In this document: positions 10,431 to 21,299 of the stretch, piece after piece | Numbering within the stretch: position 1 is the stretch's first letter | Layout: every line of letters starts with the position of its first letter | DNA from: Stenopsyche tienmushanensis | Lineage: Eukaryota; Arthropoda; Insecta; Trichoptera; Stenopsychidae | Length of the DNA stretch: 64,000 nucleotides | Direction of reading: 5' to 3' | Assembly: GCA_008973525.1 (NCBI GenBank) | Contig: WACJ01000256.1 | Span: 62,001 to 126,000 of the forward strand | Notes under the pieces: model-generated | Seen by the model: only the letters and a program-made list of their open reading frames with translations | Database searches by the model: none | Told to the model about the DNA's origin: nothing | Program-made: the position numbers and the translations under genes

Positions 10431-13400
10431 AATTTTTTTTCTGAATAAAGGTTTATTAATGATGATAATAGCTTTAATTAAATGGTGAATTCCATAGCCA
10501 AATATTTATGTTTTATATTTTTTGTGCATATATTCTAATGAGTTTTCGTTTCGCACAGTTTGCCGAAACTGGTTTTTAGATTATTATAAAAACACATATT
10601 ATTGACAAAATTAGGTTTTTTTACTATGTCTCATCGATGATGTCGAGATGATCTTTCTTATATGGTCATCGACGCATGCAGCAAGAGCGATAAAAACTTC
10701 TGACAAATCTTTAGCACCTCTTTTTTCATAGGAAAAAAATGGGACACGTCTCTAGCGTTTCTAGCTGACGCGTATGATGGCATGAGATCATCGCGAAAAA
10801 ATCTACTTTCATCGAACAATTTACTTTCTTTTCGCGGAATGATTTTTTTGCTCCGCGAATGACCATTGACGCACTTTTACGATTCGCTCGTAGATCGTCC
10901 AGAATCCGAAGGATCTATTTATATCATTGATGTTCGATTTGAACAGCCTACGTATGACATAATCTGCGAACAACTATGTCTATAAGCAGTGTCAAGGATA
11001 GCAAGTATTGGCGTAAAAATTAATAAAAGCCTTTAGCCGTCCAGCAGACATCCAAGAAAACAACTCGTTCCAAGATAAATACGAAAATATTTTTGACAAT
11101 CATTCCGCAAATGATTCACTGGAGAAAGTCATATCATATCATTTTATAACAGGGATTCAGTCATCGATTCCAGAAATCGTTTAAACCGGCGAAAGTATCA
11201 ACGCAATGCGTTTCTATCTCACGCACATCGTTTCTATAATTTTCACCAATGAAATCACCCAAGCGAATTAGTTCGACGAGTCCTGTACCCGCCCGACGAG
11301 GCGATTCAAAATTGAAATGGGCGTTTTAAACATAATCGAAGCATAAATTATTAAATTAACAGCACGTCGATAGTGCATAACATCCATTAAACATCGATTA
11401 TTCGACCTGTCCTATAAATATGCTATTTGTACAAGTTATAACGACAGCTGTGTAAACTTTTATGAAAGAATTTTTTGAGAATTTAAATACCAGAAATTCA
11501 TACCCTAGTTTAATATAACGCTCGCGCGAAAGATTCATATAGCGTGCATTTCGAAATTGATCCGATTAAAGCGAAAAATTAGATCATGCAGGATAAAAGT
11601 CATGGTTTCCCGTATGAATTTACTTCACGTGCAAACATTTCTTGTGTTCTTTTCGCTGACGTTATATCCTTAAAATCGTGATATCATTGCGGCGGTATAT
11701 CAGATGTCATCGTTTATGAAGGATATTTAAAGTAGATTTAAAATCATAATATCACCTTATAGGGACTTACACGAACGAGCGCCTTGGGAGGCGCTTCTCA
11801 AAATATCATTCATAGAAATTGAATGGGATGTATTTTTATGATGGTCCCTAAATCCCATGGCTTTGCCCATCGGTCAATTGTTAAAAATCTACATGTGTTT
11901 TTACTTAAATCTCAATAACCGGACGTCAGAGACTGGCAATCTTTTTTCGTTCAGTATTTTTTTTTTTGGACACAATTGGAATGGATATACAAGGCAATAA
12001 AGTGTGAAGTTTGTAGCGAATCATATGAGATATGAGTCTCAAAATTAAATGCTAATAAGTAAGAATATGTGCCAAAATATCGCATTTATATCCGATTATT
12101 GATAGCAATACATTAAGAACATTTAATCGCTTGGATCTCGCATTAAGTTATATAAATGCCTAAAACACAACAGCAAACCTTTATTTTTTTAAGTGAACAG
12201 TGAGAAAATAATGATATGTTCATGACGTAAATGTATTATTTTATATAGTCAATGCTTCATTCAGCATATATGAATCTAATGCTTTTAAAGTATGATTTCG
12301 ATTCAATTTAGCGAATATGAATTTAATCGCTTTCCTTTCAATTGAAGGGTTAAATTCAATTACATATGCATATTATTTCATCGTCTATTAATTTATTTGT
12401 TTGTTTGTATTTTTCGCAACTGTTTTCCATAATGCAAGTACAGTCGGCAAACTAAATATGCCGTTCATATGGAATCGTGTTTACAATACGCTCGGCAAAT
12501 TTCACAATATGGACATATGGCGTTCAAGAGAAGGCTGTTTCCAAAAATGGTAAGAGCTGACGATGAAGGAATTGCGAATGTTCTCGGAATTGTGTCGCCA
12601 AGAACGCTATTTAGTATATAGTATATCTTTGACATGATTACCATTATTGTTTGGGAGGAGACAATAAAATTGCTCTGCTAAAATTCATTCTCGAAAATAT
12701 TTCGGAATAAAGATGGTCGGATGCAGCCAAAGACATCTGGTAGCATCGGTGCATCAGTTTCAGTTCGGGATGTGAAACATGTGTTCAGAGGCAGGTATAG
12801 GGAAGATAAATTCATTTGGTATTCAGACGAGTGCAACGCTTGCATCCGGTGCATTTTGTCATAGGATAGGTCGGCGAAGACATTTGAAGCCGAATGAAAA
12901 CACTGGAAGCTTTAATGACTGCCCTATCCTTGGGGAAGAGCTTCGAACAATGAATAGAAATTAAGCGAACAAGCATATGGATGTCCCCTTCTTGGAACGA
13001 GGGATAAAAAAGATACTTAACAGCTACGAGGGCAGAAACAAATTATATGTACGTCTATTTTTGACATTTAAAATGAGATTTACTTTGAATTTTGGCATTC
13101 TTAGATCTGAGGCTAACACATTGTTGACCGTTAGACGATTTATATGGAATATATTGTTATTGGAATTGCTTTAACAATGCGAACAGATGCTTGACTAATC
13201 CGCTTTATCACCTTTAATCCCTGCTAATACTGAATTTAAAAAAATATTTATTTTTCGATTTATACATAAAAATACTAATCAACATCCTTTTTAGATTTGA
13301 AACATCATTTTTTCAAACAAAAAAAAAATCACCCCTACAATACTATTTAGTATAGCTGGCGTTCTACTGTCATTATTGTATGTAATTTAAAAGCCAAAAA

Positions 13401-13615
13401 TTTATTTAAAGGCTTAATTTATTTATCGCTTTTAACATCATCATTTTTATATCAACATCACATAATCATACATTTTTTTCAATATAAATATGCTTGAACA
13501 ACAACGACGTTCTTACAATAAGGACGCTCGACTTTTAAATGTAAATAGAACAAGTTGTGTGTGAGATATCCACTCATTTTTTATTTTATTTGAATGAATA
13601 TTTTATGGCATTAAG
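10431..13615. other. gene-free AT-rich stretch
   Basis: No supported gene. The plus-strand frames at 12779-12964 and 12977-13174 have no domain resemblance and no consistent splice sites. Confidence 0.45.
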
Positions 13616-13619
13616 TATG

Positions 13620-14270
13620 AAATAAAACGTCGTTCAAATATCCGCCGCGGCTTTGCTTGGTGGCACGTATTCGGGAGATCCAATTTTCGAATGATTGTCG
13701 CATAAATCAGGCTGAATTTGCTGGATGGCGTTCATTATGTTGACTTTGAGGGCATCAATTGTTTGCGGTTTATACATATAGATCCGCGATTGAAGATAGC
13801 CTCAAAAGAATAAGTCTAAATGCGTTAAATCGCATGATCTTTGTGGTCAATTTACGTCGCCGCCGCGCGAAATAATCATGCATTCAAATCGCTCGTGCAG
13901 AATGTCCATAGTGGCATGCGCTGAATCTATATCATCCAGTTTAAGTCGCAATAAATTGCTTATAATCGATCGCACATCAATTCATCATAAAAGATGATTT
14001 TATGAGCGAAATTCGGATCAACTTCCAACTGCTCCAGAACCCGATTCTCCAGAACCCAGAACTCCATAAAGCGATATTTTCAGCAGATTTTTTCAGCGTT
14101 TCGGTGACATGTGGGTATTGGCTAATTATTTATCAATCCAGTTAAATTGAATTTGATCATTAAAAGTCGAATAATCGACTCGGCAGGACGGTTGTGGCGA
14201 GGATAAAAATCACGATATGCGCTGAAAGTTTCTCGAACGAAAAAATGAAATTTGATCATTTGCATTCGTT
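13620..14270 (-). pseudogene. decayed mariner-type transposase
   Basis: The minus strand holds recognisable pieces of a Tc1/mariner-superfamily DDE transposase, in order. Near 14200 is H-N-R-P-A-E-S-I-I-R-L-L (DNA-binding region). Near 14000-14050 is V-L-E-Q-L-E-V-D-P-N-F with K-I-I-F-Y-D-E (first catalytic Asp block). Near 13650-13880 are I-S-R-G-G-D-V-N, then P-x-R-S-C-D-L-T-x-L-D (last catalytic Asp block), K-P-Q-T-I-D-A-L-K and A-I-Q-Q-I-Q-P-D-L-C. The central part is shortened. Stops replace the usual W residues after D-V-N and in the F-F-L-W-G block, so the gene is inactive. Confidence 0.75.
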
Positions 14271-14279
14271 ATTCAATAT

Positions 14280-16000
14280 TATAAATCTTTTATAAATATT
14301 TGCCATATAATATTAAATAATTTACAAAAAATTTTAGAGATTTTAGTTTAACAACTTGATAGCTATAATCTAATAAACTTTGAGCGTCTCAATTGAAAGA
14401 TTGTGAATGCAAAGAAAAGTTATGCAAATTTTGTTGTTAATTGCAATAATGCGATGTTCGATAAGCTTAATTAGGTTAAAAAACGCATCATAAACTAAAA
14501 TAAATTAAAAGCGTATCTATTCCGCCCAAGGATGTCTTATTTATATCAGATGGGGTAATTGGAGACGTTTTGGAGCATTAGTGTGAAATATTTTTACCAT
14601 GATCTCGATCCCTCCTGATGTGCGGCGACTGAAAATCCAAACATAGATCCCTGTTCGGATCTATGCAGGGTGTAATGTTGAGTGTCCAAATTGAAGCAGT
14701 GGGCAGTGGATGTCACAAAAAATAACGCCAAAAGGCGTTCAACAAGCGAAGCCATGTTTAATCGGTCACTATCACTTTATCACGGAACAGAAACGACACC
14801 ACATTCAATTCTACGTCTAAATCAGCATCTTAGTCAAAATTTTCGGATTCATTTTGCAGCACTCGAATCACTAAAACGGAAAGATTGATCAAATTGGGGT
14901 ACTTTTTGAATTCGGGCCTCGAAATGGTCCCAGCTTCATTCAGCCTGATTGATATCGTAAGTTTAAAAATTGTGATATCACAGTTTTAATTTTATTATAA
15001 TTAATAATGTGTTTCTTTACAAATGAGCATGAATTAAAAACGGTTGAGGACCGCTGATAAAATTCTATCAATATGTACAGCAACCCATGAAAAAATATTG
15101 TAGAAGATATTTAAGAGATTAGAAGATTTTATGAATGAATTTAAATTATTTACAAACTAATACATAGCACGTTTATATTAATTTTCAAAATTGCACTTTA
15201 AATTAATTTTAATTTGCAATAATTAGTGTATATAATCGAAGTGAAACACAATTTAAATTTTATGCTAAAAAATTATATGAGTTAAATGCCAATTTTTTAA
15301 AATGCAAATTTTCATTTTTTTACATTTAAATATGAAAGTAAATGATTATTATTATTTCAAAATGAGGATGATTGAAAAAAGTTTGAAGTTGTAGAACAGA
15401 CGTTTATAAATAATTCGTTCGTATAGCCGTGCTACCACGACGATAGCTTGGCATTGACTGACTTCAACAGTTCACTCTCATGTAAAAGCAGCTAATCTCT
15501 GACATCCCCTTCCAATCGAACCCTTTACAAGCTTCAGGGAGGCTCCTGAGGATTTCCTTAAAATCCCATCCGTTTGTGTGCAATCATATTTTTGATAACT
15601 GTATTAAAAAATAATCGAAATGCTATCAAAATGAACGATTTCGATGTTTAAAAATGAGCTGCTTTGAATTAAAATATTTCACATTTAGGACTTACTTATT
15701 TAACAAATATTGTTTTACACTTACTGGAAAACCGTAAACGAACTCAAAACCGAAATGAAAAATATAACGGTTCGAAGCCCTGATTAATATATTATTTATA
15801 GTCGATTGATTACAAAATAATTCAAGTAAAAATTGCTATACATATTTTCACTTGGTAAATAATTAAATTTTACATAATCAAAGTCGTCAAATTCCTCATC
15901 GAGGTGTTAAATTTATAAATGAAATCGACTTTGGACACGTTCACTTCACAGTGGCCCGTCGATTGGACGCTTATATTTAAATCTATCTAATATATGAAAA
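14280..16000. other. gene-free AT-rich stretch
   Basis: No supported gene. The plus-strand frame at 14682-14888 is not recognised. Confidence 0.45.
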
Positions 16001-16004
16001 CTAA

Positions 16005-16290
16005 TCTTTGTTTGTTCGTATGTAATGCGCTGCCATATCGTTCATCAGATTGCAATTAAACTTCGTCCACTTATTGCTGAGGAATGCGCGAGTAACATAG
16101 ACATAGTCTAATATTAAAAAAAAAGTTTGTTTATCCGTATTTAATGCGCTTCCATACCGTTCATCCGATTGCGATAAAACTTTGTTAACTTATTGCTTAC
16201 ACTTGCGGGAATAACATAAGCATAGTAAAAATATTATTTTTGTACGCAGTTTGTTATGCGAGACGTGGCATTGCAACGCATGCCGGGTAA
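16005..16290 (+). repeat. two diverged tandem units, Helitron-like filler
   Basis: Two related units of roughly 110 bases follow each other. The first, near 16008, has ttgtttgttcgtatgtaatg, ccatatcgttcat, gattgcaatt and ttattgct. The second, near 16126, has gtttgtttatccgtattt, ccataccgttcatcc, gattgcgat and ttattgct. They lead into gcattgcaacgcatgccggg. I recall similar filler downstream of insect Helitron genes, but no helicase or Rep sequence is visible, so the class call is weak. The duplication itself is seen directly. Confidence 0.45.
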
Positions 16291-17369
16291 TTACTATGTA
16301 TAATAAAGAAAATGCACAACGTTTATGTAATATGAAATAAAGGGCATGAAAAAAAAGAGGGGCAAAAAAATCGGTAAATATAACACATGTAAATGTTTTT
16401 ACCGCAATGGATAAGACCGATGATAGTTTTTGTTAAATTATCGTACATAGTCTAATGCCGATTTGATTGGGATACCAAATACATATCAAAATAAAATGTA
16501 GACGATGCGCAGATTTTTCCTTGTCGAGAACAAATGTTATTACGACATGCACGATATTGGCGCTTGCAAAATTGATTTTTTTCGACTCGCCAATAAACAA
16601 CTCGATATGATAGCCTAAATAAAGAGGCGCGATAATTGACTGTTAACAGATACTGCGCAGGAACGATTAAACAATGATGCATTTTATAAATGACCGAAGT
16701 AATAAATAAATCTTGAATATAAGGCCAAATTCTCAACAGAATTTTTATATTTATATATATATTAATAATATGTGCAATATTTCGTTTTTGTTCAATGCAA
16801 TTTTGCATTATCAAATTTGAAAGCATATTTTTATTTTATAAATTATGATTTAATATTTATTTTGTTTCATAATTATTAAAATATAAAATTTAATAATCGA
16901 ATTAGTATTTAAATAATATTTAAACATTTGTAATTAAATATGTTAATTTTAATAAGTGTTTTATCGTTTATTATATTATCACTTTATATTTAAAAAAAAT
17001 CGTTCACCGTCTGTGGTTTACATATGATATTTTTTTCGACTGGCAACACATCAGTCAGTTTATGGCCGTCTAAAAATGTAGGAGTTGATCCATTTGACGG
17101 TTCGCTCTTGCCACAATATATATGTATACATATATACACATGGGGCGGGGCGCATTTATTTATATCATGTGCAATTCAATGTTCATCTTTTATGAAACAA
17201 TATTGCGCATTTAATATCAATTTCAAATATATTAATTATCGAATTGATATTCAGAAATATTCTTATATTGTAATTGTTTTTTAAGCAAAACTCAAGCAAT
17301 TTCCAATGTTTTTATTTAATTGAGTGCGTGTATATAACTGGAGTGATAAAAATAGTCAAATAAATATCA

Positions 17370-17577
17370 ATGGCGTTGAAAATTAATGAAAAAGTTCTGT
17401 GCGGGATAGCAACGTCTAATAGCCCAATAGATAGAGAAGGATGGCTCAACAAAAAAGAATCAAATAAGTCATTTGTCAGAAGATGGTTTGTTCTTAAGGG
17501 AAATTTACTATTTTATTTTGAAAAGAGAGGAGACAAGGAACCCATCGGGGTTATCGTCTTAGTTGGATGTAGAGTCG
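17370..17577 (+). CDS. PHETA1: PHETA exon 1 (N-terminal half of PH domain)
   Basis: Starts at the ATG and ends V-G-C-R-V plus one base before the donor gtaaga. It carries E-G-W-L-N-K-K, R-R-W-F-V-L-K-G and the L-F-Y-F strand. Confidence 0.93.
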
Positions 17578-18321
17578 GTAAGAATGAATAAATAAACATA
17601 ACCAATAAAAATATGCATTATTAAATTCACATGGGTTTATGTATATTTTTTTTAGAATTAGACGAAGATGATAAGCAGTACACGTTTAAAATTGTTTTCC
17701 AAGGAATGCAAGATAAGGCGTATGTCCTCGCCGCTGATAATCAAGATACGATGGAATTATGGATGAAAACTTTAGCATGTGCAGGGTTCGACTATATGAG
17801 ACTAATGGTAGCTGATTTGCAAAGACAAATAGATGAAATTGAAGGTTAACATTCAAATAAAATGTTTCAAGTCATAATATTGCAATCTGTCATTAACTGC
17901 AGAGATAATCAATTAAAATCGACAGATATTGAGTCTTTATTGTGTCATGAATTATGAATATTATTTATAATAATTTTTTTCAGAAGCAACTCCACAACAT
18001 AATCTTAAAGAAGCTCCGAGGATACCGGCTCGAGATCAACGATATAATCCCTTTAATAAAATACCTGATGCGTCAACATCGAGTGTTAGAAATGGTATGA
18101 TAATACATTTTATCTAAAATTTAGATTAATATCACAAGATAAATATTAATCCAATAAAAATTACAGGTTCATTGAATAAAACGCCTCCAATCAATCAAAA
18201 GAAAATATCATTCCATGACCTACATACTTCTTATGGGCAGAAAATATTAGCAGATAGAGAGGAATGGTTAAAAAGACGACTAGAAGAGGAAAATAAAACT
18301 GAACCTCTGATCAATTTGTAA
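17370..18321 (+). CDS. PHETA1: PHETA/Sesquipedalian family PH-domain protein, four exons
   Basis: Four exons (17370-17577, 17656-17844, 17984-18094, 18167-18321) join in phase to 220 codons plus TAA. All introns are GT-AG. The family is endosomal. Its PH domain supports membrane association, and a C-terminal F&H motif binds the phosphoinositide phosphatases OCRL and INPP5B to help recycling from endosomes to the TGN and plasma membrane. Seen here: a PH domain at about residues 22-112, with E-G-W-L-N-K-K, R-R-W-F-V-L-K-G, an L-F-Y-F strand and the closing W at 105. A short amphipathic stretch lies near 117-133. The F&H motif is F-H-D-L-H-T-S-Y-G-Q-K-I at 185-196. The length is close to the human proteins (about 250). 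The start is the first ATG in frame and begins M-A-L-K-I-N-E-K, as expected. The gene is convergent with MED13. Confidence 0.93.
17656..17844 (+). CDS. PHETA1: PHETA exon 2 (C-terminal half of PH domain)
   Basis: Preceded by a T-rich acceptor ending ttttttag. It carries Y-T-F-K-I-V-F and the PH C-terminal helix with T-M-E-L-W-M-K-T-L. It ends I-D-E-I-E plus one base before the donor gttaac, which is a weaker match than the other donors. Confidence 0.9.
17984..18094 (+). CDS. PHETA1: PHETA exon 3 (linker)
   Basis: The acceptor is tttttttcag. It encodes a basic, Pro-containing linker with no predicted domain, and ends with one base before the donor gtatga. Confidence 0.88.
18167..18321 (+). 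CDS. PHETA1: PHETA exon 4 (F&H motif and stop)
   Basis: The acceptor is aaaaattacag. It encodes the OCRL-binding F&H motif F-H-D-L-H-T-S-Y-G-Q-K-I, then a charged helix (E-E-W-L-K-R-R-L-E-E-E), and stops at TAA 18319-18321. Confidence 0.92.
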
Positions 18322-18484
18322 TAAAACCATACGGAGAGATGATACAAAATTATTTTATATAATCATTATGAAGTTATTCGATAGGAGTCATATTTATTTG
18401 TGTTAGTGTCTAATTAAACACTCATTATTTTGAATAGAGATTTTACTAAATTCTTAGATATAATTTGTACATAGTCGTGTGCCT

Positions 18485-18490
18485 AATAAA
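18485..18490 (+). terminator. candidate polyadenylation signal of PHETA
   Basis: AATAAA lies 164 bases after the stop codon, downstream of an AT-rich 3' UTR. Other AATAAA words follow near 18.64 and 18.90 kb, so which is used is uncertain. Confidence 0.4.
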
Positions 18491-18499
18491 TCGGGTGCT

Positions 18500-19317
18500 T
18501 AGCTCTTTTGTAAAATATGATTTTAAATTATTTCGGCACTATTTGATAATAATTAAAAAACGTAAACGATTGACGAAGCAATTATTCAATCGAAAAATGT
18601 TTACTACATAACATAGAAAGTAACATTTGTCTTTAAAAAAAATAAATACTAAAAATGTGTGGATTATAAATACTAAGATTATTATGAAAATCGTTGTCTT
18701 TTTACTATTGATATTTTATTTTTCTTACACGCCTGAAAACCGCAATCTGATCAATGAACGAGAATTGCGCTAGCACTTTTGATTATGTGCTTATTATATT
18801 TTGTTTTATTCTGTGATTTTTATCATTCATGAACGTATATATTTTAATTGTAAATCCATTCCAAGTTGTTAAATAATATTTTGATGAATGACGACAAAAT
18901 TGTGAAATAAATCCAAGCGTACAATCGAGCGCTGAAATCAAATCAAAAGTATTCGTAGCAAAAACAGCTGTCTTAACAACAACATTTCTAAATGAACTAT
19001 AAATCGATTAACGTGCCTAATTCCATTGAAAACTAGATAGATATTTGCATCAATACCAGTTAGTGCGGTATTTATGACGACCATCTGTACCAAAGCAATT
19101 GTTTGATAACATTTTTTTCAACAAAGATATTGTTCTAGTATAATTTGATTCTCACTATGCAATGTTAAGAAATTAATACACTGTTGTTTATTTAGAAATA
19201 AATGTTTTAAAATATTTTTTGTTATTAATTTTGATGGTTTATTGATTTTACGTATATTGAAAAAGATCGACAAACAAGAATCTCACTTCAAAACAATATT
19301 ATATTCTATATCGTTTT
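18500..19317. other. convergent intergenic stretch
   Basis: AT-rich, with no gene or clear repeat. It may contain the distal PHETA 3' UTR. Confidence 0.4.
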
Positions 19318-20100
19318 GAAATCGCCAAACTGGGAAGGTCAAACCGAAAGGAAACCAACAAGTCTCGAATTCACTTGGGCAAGATATGCAAAGATGGGGA
19401 GACATCCTTATCTCTCAAACCTTATCTCAGCGTAGGAAAGAATGCGAAATACACTTAAATTTCATGAATTTTATCTTCATCGTAGCTCAACAACGCCCTT
19501 GCGAGGAAAGTAAATGGACTTGTAAGTGTTATGGACGGCCTTTTTCAATAAAATCAACACATTCATCTGAAATAGCTCTTCATTGTCTTCTGAGGAAATC
19601 TGCTCAATATTTATGAACACTGTATTGATGATTGCAAAAAGTTTACATCCATCCAGCTGGCTAATTGGGTGAGCGTTCCAAATGAAGCTCACATTATGAT
19701 GATATAGTCGATCCATTTACTATTAAAATTGCACCTTTATTTCCATCACGCTATGTACTTTATTCGTTGTTACTTTTACAAACCTTGGTTTGGTTATCAC
19801 TAACTATCTCTTACATAGTTGATACCACCTTGCTGGTTCAGAGCCAAGAAGCATTAGGAACAGAACAAGGACAAAAGGAGCAACAAGCAGACGGCTTTAA
19901 GAAGAAGCAAATGAAGAATTTCGGTTTGTAACGATTACAGCATTGTCTTCCATTGCCTTCTATATCACTTTGAAGTCGCCAAACTGAGAGGGTCAACCTG
20001 AAATAGGAAACCACTGTCTTGAATTCCCTCTGGTAAGTTGTATGTGAACGGGGAGATACCCTCAGTGTATAGGAATGAACCTGAGATGCACTTCCGTGAT
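19318..20100. repeat. pair of diverged direct repeats (19318-19460 and 19970-20100)
   Basis: Two segments of about 130 bases share cgccaaactg-g-g-a/g-ggtcaa, ggaaacca, cttgaattc, ggggaga and a distal tagga-a-tg block. The overlapping frames at 19838-20323 run through the second copy on both strands and have no host-protein resemblance. The unit is probably an untranslated part of a dispersed element; its class is unknown. Confidence 0.5.
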
Positions 20101-20718
20101 CGTACAGATCATAGAAAATGCCGCAAAAAGTCCTAAAAGAGGACGGAGTAGCCATGAGTTTTGTATGCTCAATCGGTCCACTTTTCAGACCGCTGATATG
20201 ACGAATGAACAGCTCGCAATCGGATACCTGAACATAACGATAATGAAGAAAAGAGGGATTAGACAACTTAGTATATATTATAAAAATGGACAGAGTCAAT
20301 CAGTGTTAGTTCATGTAAAATAGATTTTTGCAGGTTGATACTCTGAAAACTTGTAATTTCCTTAGTACGTCTCAATTCTGAAAGATGGTAATAACTTAAT
20401 TCTAGGAATAGTAACAGAGCTAAGCTAGAGTAAGAGAGCTATAATGGAAACGAAGCAAGATCTTTGTGGTTGCTCATAGATCATGACACAGCACACTTAT
20501 CATTTTTGTGATAATTGGTGAGCTTGTATCAACATTATATTCACTATCTTTGTTAAAAATAATGCTAGTTATGTCATTCCTCTGCATCAAACAAACATTA
20601 TCTCAATCAAACAGTCGCCTCATTGTACACTAGCTATTTAAAGTATCATGAGTTTCCGAGTTTTATTGGTGATCGTATTTTCATAGCCATCTTGATGTAG
20701 TGTTCAACAGAGGACAAG

Positions 20719-21260
20719 ATGATTTCTTTGACAGACAGTAAAAAACTTTCTGAAGTGCATGGAGTTCACTCACTTTTTTCCTTGCAAGATATCATGTTTA
20801 GAATATGTCTTGTTTCAGATGGTTTCATTTCTCTTCACAAAATGATACTCCCGGGATTCCTTCGTACCTCACGAAAATCATCCAACTCAATGACAGATTC
20901 TTCCTAGTAGCGCTCAACAACGTAAAATCATTCCCGTTCCCCATTCCTGTGGGAGTCCCTCTGGGTAGCATTTGTTTAACACATTCTTACACGACATCCT
21001 TAAAAAGGCGCCTTGAATGCAGCAGATAAATACTTCCATAAATGGAAATTAAAATCAAATAGTGGTAAATCGGAAGATATCTTATTTTCAGTGAAACGTA
21101 ACCACCGACAAGCTCAATCAATCCACATCGGAGCTTACCAGATCACCTGGAAACCACAAAACCGCGCCCATCTGAGCAATAAAATTGCCCGACGTCAAAG
21201 AATATGTTTACAGACTCACGTCTATGCTAAGATTTCTCTTCATCCCTAGGGAGCTACAAC
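20719..21260 (+). pseudogene. non-LTR reverse transcriptase relic near PHETA
   Basis: RT pieces are seen in order: I-P-S-Y-L-T-K-I-I-Q, then F-F-L-V-A-L-N-N-V-K and P-V-G-V-P-L-G-S-I (the V-P-Q-G-S block, Q changed to L). After a deletion that removes the Y-A-D-D block comes A-A-D-K-Y-F-H-K-W-K-L-K, N-S-G-K-S-E and L-F-S-V-K-R-N-H-R. The pieces lie in different frames. The L-F-S-V-K segment resembles that at 10.2 kb, so the same LINE family is likely. Confidence 0.7.
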
Positions 21261-21299
21261 AACGTCGGCAGACATTTTAGATATATGCACAAGATACCC

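Noticed and set aside
15740..15790. Possible tRNA T-arm (ggttcgaagcc)
   Set aside because: No acceptor stem, D-arm or anticodon stem can be built around it.
16452..16826. 124-codon minus-strand frame next to the tandem units
   Set aside because: No recognised domain and no sign of coding constraint. It may be part of a decayed element but I cannot support it.
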